In this document: positions 25,511 to 32,610 of the stretch, piece after piece
Layout of the letters: each line of letters starts with the position of its first letter
How positions within the stretch are numbered: the stretch's first letter is position 1
Assembly (NCBI GenBank): GCA_016125185.1
Contig: WGMG01000006.1
Location: forward strand, 372,001-436,000
Reading direction: 5' to 3'
Length of the DNA stretch: 64,000 nt
Source of the DNA: Armatimonadota bacterium
GTDB taxonomy: Bacteria > Armatimonadota > Fimbriimonadia > Fimbriimonadales > Fimbriimonadaceae
Made by a program: the position numbers and the translations under genes
Notes under the pieces: generated by a model
What the model was told of the DNA's origin: nothing
Database searches by the model: none
Seen by the model: the letters and a program-made list of their open reading frames with translations, nothing else

Positions 25511-26347
25511 TTAACCTTCGAGCAAGTCGGGTCTGCGGGTCCTGGTTCGCTCTTCGGCCTGCTGTTGACGCCACTTGTCGATCGCGCCGTGATTGCCGCT
25601 CTTGAGGACGTCGGGAATGGGGATGCCGCGCCAGACTTCAGGGCGCGTGTAGTTCGGTGCGCCGAGGAGATTGTTTTGGAAGGATTCTTCGTCGAGCGAG
25701 TTCTCGTTGCCGAGCACGCCGGGGATTAGGCGAACCACGGCGTCCGCCATCACGAGAGCGGGCATTTCGCCATTGGTGAGCACATAGTCGCCGATCGAAA
25801 ATACGTGGGTCGCGAAGGTTTCCTCGATTCGATGGTCGATGCCTTCGTAGTGGCCACAGACGAAGATGATTTGGTCGAATTCTGCGAGTTCTTCGGCGTG
25901 TTTTTGGGTGAAGGGGATGCCGGATGGTTCGGTGATGACGATGGCGGTTGAGTTTGGAGTTTGGAATTTGGAATTTGGAAGGTGTTCATTCCCGTTTTGC
26001 ACGATCGACTCACCCGGTTCGTTCGTGCCTCTCTCACCGACCTCTCTCTCAAGAGAGGTATCTGGCTCGTCTGTTTTCGGCAGACCGTTCTGCAAACTGC
26101 CGACTGTCAACTGCCAACTGGAAAGGCTCTCAATCGCCAACGCCACTGGCTCGGCCTTGATGAGCATGCCCGGGTGGCCGCCGTAGGGGACATCGTCGAC
26201 TTTCTTGTGCGGGTCGTAGCAAAAATTTCGCGGATTGACGACAGAAAACTCGACCAAATCCGACGCCTCGGCCCGCGCGAGGATCGAGTGGTCGAGGGAC
26301 GACCGAATCCAGTCGGGAAAGAGCGTGACGAAGGCGATTTTTTTCAT
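25511..26347 (-). CDS. trmD: tRNA (guanine-N1)-methyltransferase with a repeat-derived insertion
   Basis: SPOUT methyltransferase that makes m1G37 in tRNAs and prevents frameshifting. Motifs present: FVTLFPDWIRSSLDHSI, VDDVPYGGHPGMLIKAEP, FVCGHYEGIDHRIEE and SIGDYVLTNGEMPALVMADAV with RLIPGVLGNENSLDEESF. At 278 residues it is longer than usual. Residues about 76-133 form an unrelated insert encoded by 25949-26122, which consists of three repeat elements in a row. The insert lies between the N-terminal motif and the knot, so folding may be tolerated. ATG 26347 begins the conserved MKKIAFVTLFP; the frame further upstream is not conserved. Confidence 0.93.
   Translation of the reverse strand: MKKIAFVTLFPDWIRSSLDHSILARAEASDLVEFSVVNPRNFCYDPHKKVDDVPYGGHPGMLIKAEPVALAIESLSSWQLTVGSLQNGLPKTDEPDTSLEREVGERGTNEPGESIVQNGNEHLPNSKFQTPNSTAIVITEPSGIPFTQKHAEELAEFDQIIFVCGHYEGIDHRIEETFATHVFSIGDYVLTNGEMPALVMADAVVRLIPGVLGNENSLDEESFQNNLLGAPNYTRPEVWRGIPIPDVLKSGNHGAIDKWRQQQAEERTRTRRPDLLEG
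25950..25977. repeat. Tandem heptamer repeat inside trmD
   Basis: Four units of 7 bases: GAGTTTG, GAGTTTG, GAATTTG, GAATTTG. Translated on the minus strand as part of the TrmD insert (FQTPNS-like residues). Confidence 0.75.
26005..26063. repeat. Palindromic dispersed repeat (family A), copy 1, inside trmD
   Basis: Begins GACTCACCCGGTTC and ends with the hairpin CCTCTCT-CTCA-AGAGAGG (26041-26058) plus GTATCT. Copies 2-4 lie in intergenic regions at 29636, 29817 and 39928. Confidence 0.7.
26078..26121. repeat. Heptamer-type dispersed repeat (family B), copy 6, inside trmD
   Basis: Contains CTGCAAACTGCCGACTGTCA followed by ACTGCCAACTGG, i.e. the CAACTG-type heptamers of family B. Confidence 0.6.
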
Positions 26348-26393
26348 CGGAAATGGGGACGGGCAACCCTTATTTTGACCGAACCCGAAACGG

Positions 26394-26399
26394 TATCCT
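26394..26399 (+). promoter_or_regulatory. Leaderless -10 box of the gcv operon
   Basis: TATCCT, 7 bases, then ATG 26407. With transcription starting at the ATG there is no room for a glycine riboswitch. Confidence 0.5.
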
Positions 26400-26406
26400 A
26401 TTACCC

Positions 26407-26784
26407 ATGTCGAATATCCCAAGCGACCTCAAGTACACCAAGTCGCATGAGTGGGTCCGGGTCGAAGGCGGCGTCGCGACCATTGGCATCTCTGACTTTG
26501 CTCAATCAGAACTCGGAGACGTGGTTTACGTCGATCTTCCCAGCGTTGGAAAGGTGCTCGCGGTTGGCGACATCTTTGGTAGCGTCGAAAGCGTCAAGAC
26601 GGTTTCAGACCTTTACGCTCCGGTTCCTGGCGAGGTCGTCGAGGTCAACGGTGCGCTTGCCAACGAGAGTCAATTGGTCAACGACGATCCGTACGGAGAC
26701 GGTTGGATGATCAAAATTCGGGTCACGGCCGAAATTCCGGGCGACCTTTTAACCCCTGAGGCATACGGAGCAGTCGCTCAGTAA
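26407..26784 (+). CDS. gcvH: Glycine cleavage system H protein
   Basis: Lipoyl carrier of the glycine cleavage complex. The lipoylated lysine is Lys64 in FGSVESVKTVSDLYAP; the N-terminal YTKSHEWVRVEGGVATIGI and the C-terminal GDGWMIKIRV are standard. It is 125 residues. ATG 26407 is favoured over the frame's earlier start at 26353 by homology and by the -10 box. It heads gcvH-gcvPA-gcvPB; gcvT is not in the window. The lipoate ligase-like gene at 31.3 kb may modify it. Confidence 0.96.
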   Translation: MSNIPSDLKYTKSHEWVRVEGGVATIGISDFAQSELGDVVYVDLPSVGKVLAVGDIFGSVESVKTVSDLYAPVPGEVVEVNGALANESQLVNDDPYGDGWMIKIRVTAEIPGDLLTPEAYGAVAQ

Positions 26785-26786
26785 CG

Positions 26787-28118
26787 ATGCCCTACGTACC
26801 ACACACCGAAACCGACACCCAAGATATGCTTGCGGTGATCGGTTCTCATTCTATTGACGACTTGTTTCGCGAGATTCCCGCGAACCTGAAGGTCGCTCCG
26901 GGCTCGCTGAACCTGCCGCCGGCACTCGACGAGCATCGTCTGATGGCGCACTTGACCGAGATTGCGAGCAAGAACCTCGACTGCACCAAACTTGTCAGCT
27001 TCCTCGGCGCAGGCATCTACGACCGCTACATTCCCGCCACCGTAGGGGCCGTCATTTCGCGAGGCGAATTCCTCACCGCCTACACTCCTTATCAGCCGGA
27101 GGCATCGCAGGGCTACCTCCAAACCATCTACGAATTCCAGACGATGGTCGCCGAGCTGTACGGAATGGACCTCGCTAACGCCTCGATGTACGACGGCGCA
27201 ACTTCGATGGCGGAAGCCGCCATCATGGCGACCGGCATCAAGGGTCGCGAGAAGGTCGTGGTGAGCGAAGCCGTCCATCCGCACTACAGGCAGGTACTGG
27301 CCACCTACTGCTGGTCGATTGGAATCGACGTCGTGACGGTGCCGGCTAAGGACGGTGTGACCACGGAGTGGAATGCCGCCGATTCGGCTTGCATCATCGT
27401 TCAATATCCCAACTTCTTTGGTTGCATCGAAGACCTCGCTGCCGCTCGTAAGGCCGCCGACGAGGCGGGGGCGCTGTTGATTGTGGTCGCTGACCCGATC
27501 GCCTGCGCATTGCTACGATCTCCGGGTTCCTATGGGGCCGATGTGGTGGTTGGCGAGGGTCAGCCGATGGGCATCGCGATGGGCCTTGGCGGTCCAGTCG
27601 TCGGCTTGTTTGCCTGTAAGAAAGAGTACGTTCGACACATTCCGGGGCGAATCGTGGGCAAGACGAAGGAGCTTCACGGCGACAAGATCGGCTATGTGAT
27701 GACGCTTCGCACCCGCGAGCAGGACATTCGGCGCGAGAAGGCGACTTCGAATATCTGTACGAACGAGGCGCTGATGGCTCTGGCGGCGACGGTTTACATG
27801 ATCGCGCTGGGCAAGAACGGCATGACTCAGGTCGCGACGAGTTCGGTGCGGAACACACAGTACGCCATTTCGGCCCTGAAGGGGATTGGCGTCAAGGTCA
27901 AATTCGGCGGGAAGGTCTTCGGCGAATTCGTCGTCAGTCTTCCGAAGAACGCGACCCAAGTTCGGGATGCGATGATCGAAAAGGGATTCCTGGCCGGGCT
28001 ACCTCTGGGAACCTACTACGATGGAATGGACAACGATCTGCTAATTGCGGTGACTGAGATTCGCTCGAAGGAGCAGATCGACGCATTTGTTTCGGCGCTC
28101 CAGGAGGTGCTCGCGTGA
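26787..28118 (+). CDS. gcvPA: Glycine dehydrogenase (decarboxylating) subunit 1
   Basis: N-terminal half of the split P protein. Together with GcvPB it decarboxylates glycine and passes the aminomethyl group to lipoyl-GcvH. It has the family start YVPHTETDTQDMLAVIG, then SFLGAGIYDRYIPATV, YTPYQPEASQGYLQTIYEFQ, and the fold-type I core without the PLP lysine. The 443-residue length is typical. It starts 2 bases after gcvH and overlaps gcvPB as GTGA. Confidence 0.96.
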   Translation: MPYVPHTETDTQDMLAVIGSHSIDDLFREIPANLKVAPGSLNLPPALDEHRLMAHLTEIASKNLDCTKLVSFLGAGIYDRYIPATVGAVISRGEFLTAYTPYQPEASQGYLQTIYEFQTMVAELYGMDLANASMYDGATSMAEAAIMATGIKGREKVVVSEAVHPHYRQVLATYCWSIGIDVVTVPAKDGVTTEWNAADSACIIVQYPNFFGCIEDLAAARKAADEAGALLIVVADPIACALLRSPGSYGADVVVGEGQPMGIAMGLGGPVVGLFACKKEYVRHIPGRIVGKTKELHGDKIGYVMTLRTREQDIRREKATSNICTNEALMALAATVYMIALGKNGMTQVATSSVRNTQYAISALKGIGVKVKFGGKVFGEFVVSLPKNATQVRDAMIEKGFLAGLPLGTYYDGMDNDLLIAVTEIRSKEQIDAFVSALQEVLA

Positions 28119-29590
28119 GCCGAACCCAAAAGATGCTCGAAACTCCGCTGATTTTCGACCAGTCCCGACCGGGACGAATCGGATGCAACGTGCCGCGATG
28201 CGACACGCCAGAAGTCGATTTGAGTTCGGTGGTGGGTGAGACCCGGGACGACCTGCATCTGCCGGAAGTCTCTGAGCTTGAGCTCCTTCGCCACTTTACG
28301 AATCTGAGCCACATCAACTACGGGATCGAGACGGGCTTCTATCCGCTTGGCTCGTGCACGATGAAGTACAACCCGAAGATCAACGAGCAGACGGCTCGCT
28401 TGGCTGGTTTTGCGAATCTACACCCGATGCAACCGGTTGCGACCATCCCCGGAGCAATGGAGATTCTGTACGGAGTTCAGTCGATGCTGATGGAGATCAC
28501 CGGCTTCTCGACCATCACGCTTCAACCGGTGGCAGGAGCGCACGGCGAGATGACGTGCTTGATGCTGATCAAGGCGTACCATGAGTCGCGCGGGGAAGCA
28601 AACCGGACGATCGTGCTGGTGCCGGACTCGGCGCACGGCACGAACCCGGCTTCGGCGGCGCGGTGCGGGTACTCGGTGAAGTCGATTCCGACCGATGCGG
28701 CGGGCAATACGGATCTGGCTGCGTTGGAGGCTGAATTGGCGCTCGACGGTCCGAATGTGGCGGCGTTGATGCTGACGAATCCCTCGACGCTTGGTTTGTT
28801 TGAACCAAATATCGAGAAAATCTGCAAGATGCTTCACGAGGTTGGCGGGCAGGTGTTCTGCGACGGCGCGAACATGAACGCGATGGTCGGCACGACGCGA
28901 CCGGGCGACCACGGCTTCGATTGCATGCACTTGAACCTGCATAAGACGTTTAGCACGCCGCATGGCGGCGGCGGTCCAGGTTGCGGCGCGATTGGTCTGC
29001 AGAGCCACCTTGAGCCGTTCTTGCCCAAGCCGGTGATTCGGCTTTCGGAAGGGAAGATCATTGCCGATGAGGAACGTCCACAGTCGATTGGGCGAGTGGC
29101 CGGGTTCTACGGTCAATTCCTGATGGAAGTTCGGGCGTACACGTACCTTCGAGCCTTTGGCAAAGAGCACATGGCGGACATTTCTCGTTATTCGGTTTTG
29201 AATGCGAACTACGTTCGCGAGCGATTGAAGGACGTTCTTCCTCCGGCGCATGACCGCCCTTGCATGCACGAGTGCATTTTGACGGCGGAGAAGTACAAGA
29301 AGGAGCACGGGGTTCGGGCGTTGGACATCAGCAAGCGATTGATCGACTATGGCTTCCACCCGCCTACCAACTACTTCCCGCTCATCGTTCCCGAGTGTTT
29401 GATGATCGAGCCTACGGAGACGGAGACCAAGGAAACGCTGGACGAGTTTTGCGACGCGATGATCGCGATTTGCAAGGAAGCGGTCGAAGACCCAGACCTT
29501 CTGCACGACGCGCCTTCGACGAAGGTGGTTGGTCGTTTGGATGAGACCCTGGCGGTGAAGTCGCTGGACGTCCGCTGGTGGCCCGCTTAG
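28115..29590 (+). CDS. gcvPB: Glycine dehydrogenase (decarboxylating) subunit 2
   Basis: Catalytic half of the split P protein with the PLP-binding lysine in HLNLHKTFSTPHGGGGPG. Other marks: GFYPLGSCTMKYNPKINE near residue 70, LQPVAGAHGEMTCLML and the C-terminal PTETETKETLDEF segment. It is 491 residues, normal for the family. It begins with GTG overlapping the gcvPA stop. The operon ends here; a repeat-rich non-coding region follows. Confidence 0.96.
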   Translation: MSRTQKMLETPLIFDQSRPGRIGCNVPRCDTPEVDLSSVVGETRDDLHLPEVSELELLRHFTNLSHINYGIETGFYPLGSCTMKYNPKINEQTARLAGFANLHPMQPVATIPGAMEILYGVQSMLMEITGFSTITLQPVAGAHGEMTCLMLIKAYHESRGEANRTIVLVPDSAHGTNPASAARCGYSVKSIPTDAAGNTDLAALEAELALDGPNVAALMLTNPSTLGLFEPNIEKICKMLHEVGGQVFCDGANMNAMVGTTRPGDHGFDCMHLNLHKTFSTPHGGGGPGCGAIGLQSHLEPFLPKPVIRLSEGKIIADEERPQSIGRVAGFYGQFLMEVRAYTYLRAFGKEHMADISRYSVLNANYVRERLKDVLPPAHDRPCMHECILTAEKYKKEHGVRALDISKRLIDYGFHPPTNYFPLIVPECLMIEPTETETKETLDEFCDAMIAICKEAVEDPDLLHDAPSTKVVGRLDETLAVKSLDVRWWPA

Positions 29591-29635
29591 AAGGTAGGGT
29601 CGATTAATTTCGAATCGGATGAGCCATCGATAGGT

Positions 29636-29697
29636 TCGACTCATCCGGTTCACACAGCTTTGCGTGTTCACCGGCTTCTCTATCCAGAGAAGCATCT
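29636..29697. repeat. Palindromic dispersed repeat (family A), copy 2
   Basis: GACTCATCCGGTTCACACAG ... TCACCGGCTTCTCTATCCAG; hairpin GCTTCTCT-ATCC-AGAGAAGC at 29674-29693. Confidence 0.75.
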
Positions 29698-29816
29698 TGT
29701 CTTGTCGACGAAACGAGATGCTCCTCGGATTTCTTGCTAACCGGTGGTTTAACCCAGCCATTCAGGCAGGGCTACGATGAAACGGGGCAAGTTAGATTTC
29801 GCTGGCTTCCATTGGT

Positions 29817-29880
29817 TCGACTCATCCGGTTCACACAGGTTCGCGTGTCCTCCGGCTTCTCTATCTAGAGAAGCACTTGT
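29817..29880. repeat. Palindromic dispersed repeat (family A), copy 3
   Basis: Nearly identical to copy 2; hairpin GCTTCTCT-ATCT-AGAGAAGC at 29855-29874. The loop has changed and the arms are kept. Confidence 0.75.
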
Positions 29881-30030
29881 CTCGTGTGGCGCCGACGAGA
29901 CGTGTCGTTTTGGCACAAAATGGCACGAGTGAGCTTGGGAATGTGTACCCTATACCGGTATATCTTGCACTCAAGCGTTTAACTAATGGGATAGTGGAAA
30001 AGTTATAGTTTAGAAGTAACGTCTTAGTAT

Positions 30031-30059
30031 TTGCTGTTTTGGGCTGTTCGTCCTATACT
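30031..30059 (+). promoter_or_regulatory. Promoter of the 30066 gene (leaderless)
   Basis: TTGCTG (30031-30036), 17 bp, TATACT (30054-30059), 6 bases, ATG 30066. Confidence 0.7.
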
Positions 30060-30065
30060 GGCGGC

Positions 30066-30440
30066 ATGTCGATCCAACAAATGCAGGTTCACAGTCGATT
30101 CCGCTTCTTTGAGGCCTCGACCATATCCGAACTCGGAATGAAAATCCGAATGTTCACCGCCGGTGGCGCGATTGCCGCCAAGAGTCTGAGCATTACGCAC
30201 GTCGCGTCGCGCAATGTTTATGTGCTCGTTCTCGGTTTTGCCGAGCTTCAAGCTGGCTACCCGGTCAAGCTCACCGAAGTCGAAATCGGCCCGATGCCCA
30301 CCGATGGAGAGATGGATGCGATCTCGCAGGCGATGGACGCCAAAGCGCATGAATTGGGAGAGGTGATCAGTCAATCGACGACGATTGGGCCTGATGGCAT
30401 CATTCGAACGGTTTTCATGCAAGTCGTCTATATTGGATAA
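30066..30440 (+). CDS. Hypothetical protein of 124 residues
   Basis: A small soluble protein with no signal peptide. The sequence alternates strands and helices: QMQVHSRFRFFEAST, SLSITHVASRNVYVLVLGFAEL, then an acidic helix DAISQAMDAKAHELGEVI and a final strand RTVFMQVVYIG. No family is recognised. It has a well-formed leaderless promoter, which decides the ATG at 30066 against 30039. The next gene also has its own promoter 27 bases downstream, so the two are not necessarily linked. Confidence 0.65.
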   Translation: MSIQQMQVHSRFRFFEASTISELGMKIRMFTAGGAIAAKSLSITHVASRNVYVLVLGFAELQAGYPVKLTEVEIGPMPTDGEMDAISQAMDAKAHELGEVISQSTTIGPDGIIRTVFMQVVYIG

Positions 30441-30461
30441 GGGCCCTTTTCCGGTTACAAT
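30432..30461 (+). promoter_or_regulatory. Promoter of the 30468 gene (leaderless)
   Basis: TTGGAT (30432-30437), 18 bp, TACAAT (30456-30461), 6 bases, GTG 30468. The -35 box overlaps the end of the preceding gene. Confidence 0.7.
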
Positions 30462-30467
30462 GGAAGG

Positions 30468-31319
30468 GTGGTAGCGCGAGAGCGGCTGGAAGCCGAGAGC
30501 AAGCTTTTTGTGGGTCTTTTTGGGGGATTCGGCGTGCTGATGTGTCTTTCCGTTTCTTCCTTTTTGCCGATCTACCACGCCGAGTGGTACCGCTATTTCG
30601 CGGCCATTGTCCTAACCTTGGTCAACAGCTGGTCGGCATGGGCGGCCTGGCGCACAGGGTATGGCGCAAATTTGCTTCGTTTCCCGGCCGCGGTTTGGGT
30701 GATGAGCCTCTTGGCGGTTGCGGCGGTGAGAAAGTTCGAAGTCTCCGACCTGCCGGTGGTCTTGCTCTTCTTGGCTCCGTTTTTGACGATTGCCCTATAT
30801 TCGGCCATTCAATACCGGAAGCCGGATGGCGGAAAACAGTTGGGAGTTCCGGTTGGGATGGTCCACAACTACAAACGGCTCGGCTGGAAGTGGATGACCC
30901 GGCCTCAGTTAGATTTTTGGTTGGTGTGGGTTGGCATTTTGACCTCGCCTACGCTTGGAATCTACTGCTTTGCCAGGCTTTGGGACCGTACATTAGGGAA
31001 CGCGTGGGCCTACCTTCTGGCTTTCTTCGGGGTGGTCTATTTAGCGATTTTCGCCTACCAGTGGTTCAAGGCTTTGGGTAGTCGAGGCAACTACAAGAAT
31101 GTCGTCGTCTCGGCTGGACTGGTCCGTGGGACGGGGTTGCTGTACGCTTATTGTTTTCGGCCCGATATGGAACCGTGGACGGCACGATTGAGTGGTTTCT
31201 TAGTGGTCTTCGGGATTACATCTTTGATTGAGAATGCCTACGGTCGGTGTTGCGAGCGCCAGACTCAAGAGGGAATTCTCGAATATGAGTCTCTCGAAGG
31301 ACCGTCCGTCGGCCTGTGA
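30468..31319 (+). CDS. Polytopic membrane protein of unknown function
   Basis: A 283-residue protein with about seven hydrophobic segments, among them LFVGLFGGFGVLMCLSVSSF, WYRYFAAIVLTLVNSWSAWA, LPVVLLFLAPFLTIALYSA, FWLVWVGILTSPTLGIYCFA and WAYLLAFFGVVYLAIFAYQW. Loops are short and partly basic. No transporter or enzyme motif is evident. The gene starts with GTG directly behind a promoter and overlaps the lipoate ligase-like gene as GTGA, so both are probably made together; whether it helps import a fatty acid or lipoate is pure speculation. Confidence 0.75.
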   Translation: MVARERLEAESKLFVGLFGGFGVLMCLSVSSFLPIYHAEWYRYFAAIVLTLVNSWSAWAAWRTGYGANLLRFPAAVWVMSLLAVAAVRKFEVSDLPVVLLFLAPFLTIALYSAIQYRKPDGGKQLGVPVGMVHNYKRLGWKWMTRPQLDFWLVWVGILTSPTLGIYCFARLWDRTLGNAWAYLLAFFGVVYLAIFAYQWFKALGSRGNYKNVVVSAGLVRGTGLLYAYCFRPDMEPWTARLSGFLVVFGITSLIENAYGRCCERQTQEGILEYESLEGPSVGL

Positions 31320-31948
31320 CCTCATTAGTGGTCGAGGGTAGGAATGACGGCGTCACGAATATGGCGCGAGACGTTGACTTGCTTAAGCGGGCCGAATCCG
31401 GTGTAGGTGGGGCTCGAATCTATTTTTGGGAGTCGGTTTGGGTGACGCTCGGCAACAGCCAGGTGGCCTCGGATGTGTTGTTGGATTTGTCGGTGCCGCA
31501 CGTGGTTCGTCCGACCGGCGGGGCGGCGGTGCTACATGGGCATGACCTGACGATTGGGATTGCCATGCCTTTGACGGCCCTTGGGTGCGAGGGAAGGGAA
31601 GTGAAGAAGGCTTTTCTCGGGTTGACGAGACCGATTCTTACCGCTTTGAATGCGGTTGGGATTCCGGCGGTTCTTGGGCGTGATTTGGCGGGGCGTGGAG
31701 TGGTGGATTCGCCCTATTGCTTTGGGATGAAGTCGGACTACGACGTGTTGCGCGGAGACACGGGCGAGAAGATCTGTGGGTGCGCGATGAAGGTGTCTCG
31801 TCATGCGGCGTTGGTTCAGGCGAGTATTCCGATTGGCGAGCCGCTGGTCGAGCCGTCGCGGGTGGTTCGGGATTATGTGGAGACGTCGGCGAGTGTGTTT
31901 GACCTTGATGGTTTTGTGGCGGCTTTTCGGGATGAGATTGGTGTTTGA
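31316..31948 (+). CDS. Lipoate/octanoate transferase-like protein (BPL/LplA/LipB fold)
   Basis: A 210-residue protein with the ligase core pattern: NMARDVDLLKRAESG near the N-terminus, FWESVWVTLGNSQ, and VVRPTGGAAVLHGHDLTIGI, which matches the RRxTGGGAVxH lipoyl-binding loop. The catalytic lysine is probably in KICGCAMKVSRHAALVQASI (ALKV-like position). Such proteins attach or transfer octanoyl or lipoyl groups to carriers such as GcvH, which is encoded 5 kb upstream. It lacks the C-terminal accessory domain of full LplA. GTG start overlaps the preceding stop. Confidence 0.8.
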   Translation: MTSLVVEGRNDGVTNMARDVDLLKRAESGVGGARIYFWESVWVTLGNSQVASDVLLDLSVPHVVRPTGGAAVLHGHDLTIGIAMPLTALGCEGREVKKAFLGLTRPILTALNAVGIPAVLGRDLAGRGVVDSPYCFGMKSDYDVLRGDTGEKICGCAMKVSRHAALVQASIPIGEPLVEPSRVVRDYVETSASVFDLDGFVAAFRDEIGV

Positions 31949-32084
31949 CTAGCGCTGCCGGTAGAGCCGCTTCTCGACCCTGGCTAGGTTAGTTCGCCAC
32001 TTTGTGGCTTGGTGGTCGCAAGATTGTTTCGGTGAAGGCTTGGCTCATATTTTCGAGATGGCAGCTATGGTCTCTTGAGATGGC

Positions 32085-32187
32085 TGTTATCATCCACCCC
32101 ATCGCTTCGCGCCACCCCTCCGATCTTCGGAGGGGAGATGGTCGGTCGGCATTTAGTGGCTTGGGCGGGGCAAATCCCAGCTTTGCA
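32085..32187. repeat. Dispersed repeat family C, copy 1
   Basis: Starts GTTATCATCCACCCC, contains the perfect hairpin CCCCTCCGA-TCT-TCGGAGGGG (32115-32135), and continues through GTCGGTCGGCATTTAGTGGC and CAAATCCCAGCTTTG. Confidence 0.8.
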
Positions 32188-32361
32188 GATGTCTCTGCCA
32201 TTGCCAAGAACTTGGATCAATCCAAAGAAAGTGGATTTTCCCCTCTCGTCGTTCCGCCTGTGGCTCTGCGGAACGACACTCTTCCATGCCGAATCAGCCT
32301 TTTTGGCAGTTTCGGCATGGACCCTCCAAATCTCCTTCGGACAATTTGGAGAAAGGTTCTG

Positions 32362-32447
32362 CGTCGCTTCGCGCCACCCCTCCGATCTTCGGAGGGGAGA
32401 TGGTTGGTCGGCATTTAGTGGCTCGGGCGGGGTAAATCCCAGCTTTG
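32362..32447. repeat. Dispersed repeat family C, copy 2
   Basis: About 95 percent identical to copy 1 from the CGCTTCGCGCC part to AAATCCCAGCTTTG, in the same orientation, including the CCCCTCCGA hairpin. Confidence 0.8.
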
Positions 32448-32610
32448 TTTGCAGGTGTCCTTACCGTTGCTACCATTATTTCTAAGTGCGAGTGCAGAGA
32501 GATGGGTGGGTCGGAGGCGGGTGAACGAAGAGAAATAGATTTTCTCAGTGCGAAGCGCAAAGGAAAATGCGGACGTGCCAGAAGAATTCATAATATGCTT
32601 TGGTACAACG

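Larger units (their letters stand above)
29591..30030. other. Non-coding gap with two palindromic repeats
   Basis: About 440 bases without a credible gene. It contains two copies of repeat family A (29636-29697 and 29817-29880), separated by 120 bases of sequence that partly repeats the flank (CGCTGGCTTCCATTGGTTCG before copy 3). The last 100 bases are AT-richer and lead into the promoter of the next gene. No Rho-independent terminator with a T-run is visible behind gcvPB. Confidence 0.6.
31949..32610. other. Non-coding gap filled with palindromic repeats
   Basis: About 660 bases. Two copies of repeat family C flank a run of other hairpins: GTCGTTCCGC/GCGGAACGAC (32248-32277), CCATGCCGAA/TTCGGCATGG (32284-32320) and TCCAAAT/ATTTGGA (32325-32350). 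No conserved frame runs across the region; open frames here follow the repeats and are not gene-like. Confidence 0.6.

Noticed and set aside
26350-26407. Glycine riboswitch upstream of gcvH
   Set aside because: The gap to trmD is only 59 bases and the -10 box leaves no leader.
28418-29761. 447-codon minus-strand open frame
   Set aside because: Antisense to gcvPB; Arg/His-rich shadow of the real frame.
32002-32485. Overlapping frames of 136-138 codons on the plus strand
   Set aside because: They are carried by the two family C repeats and their hairpins.
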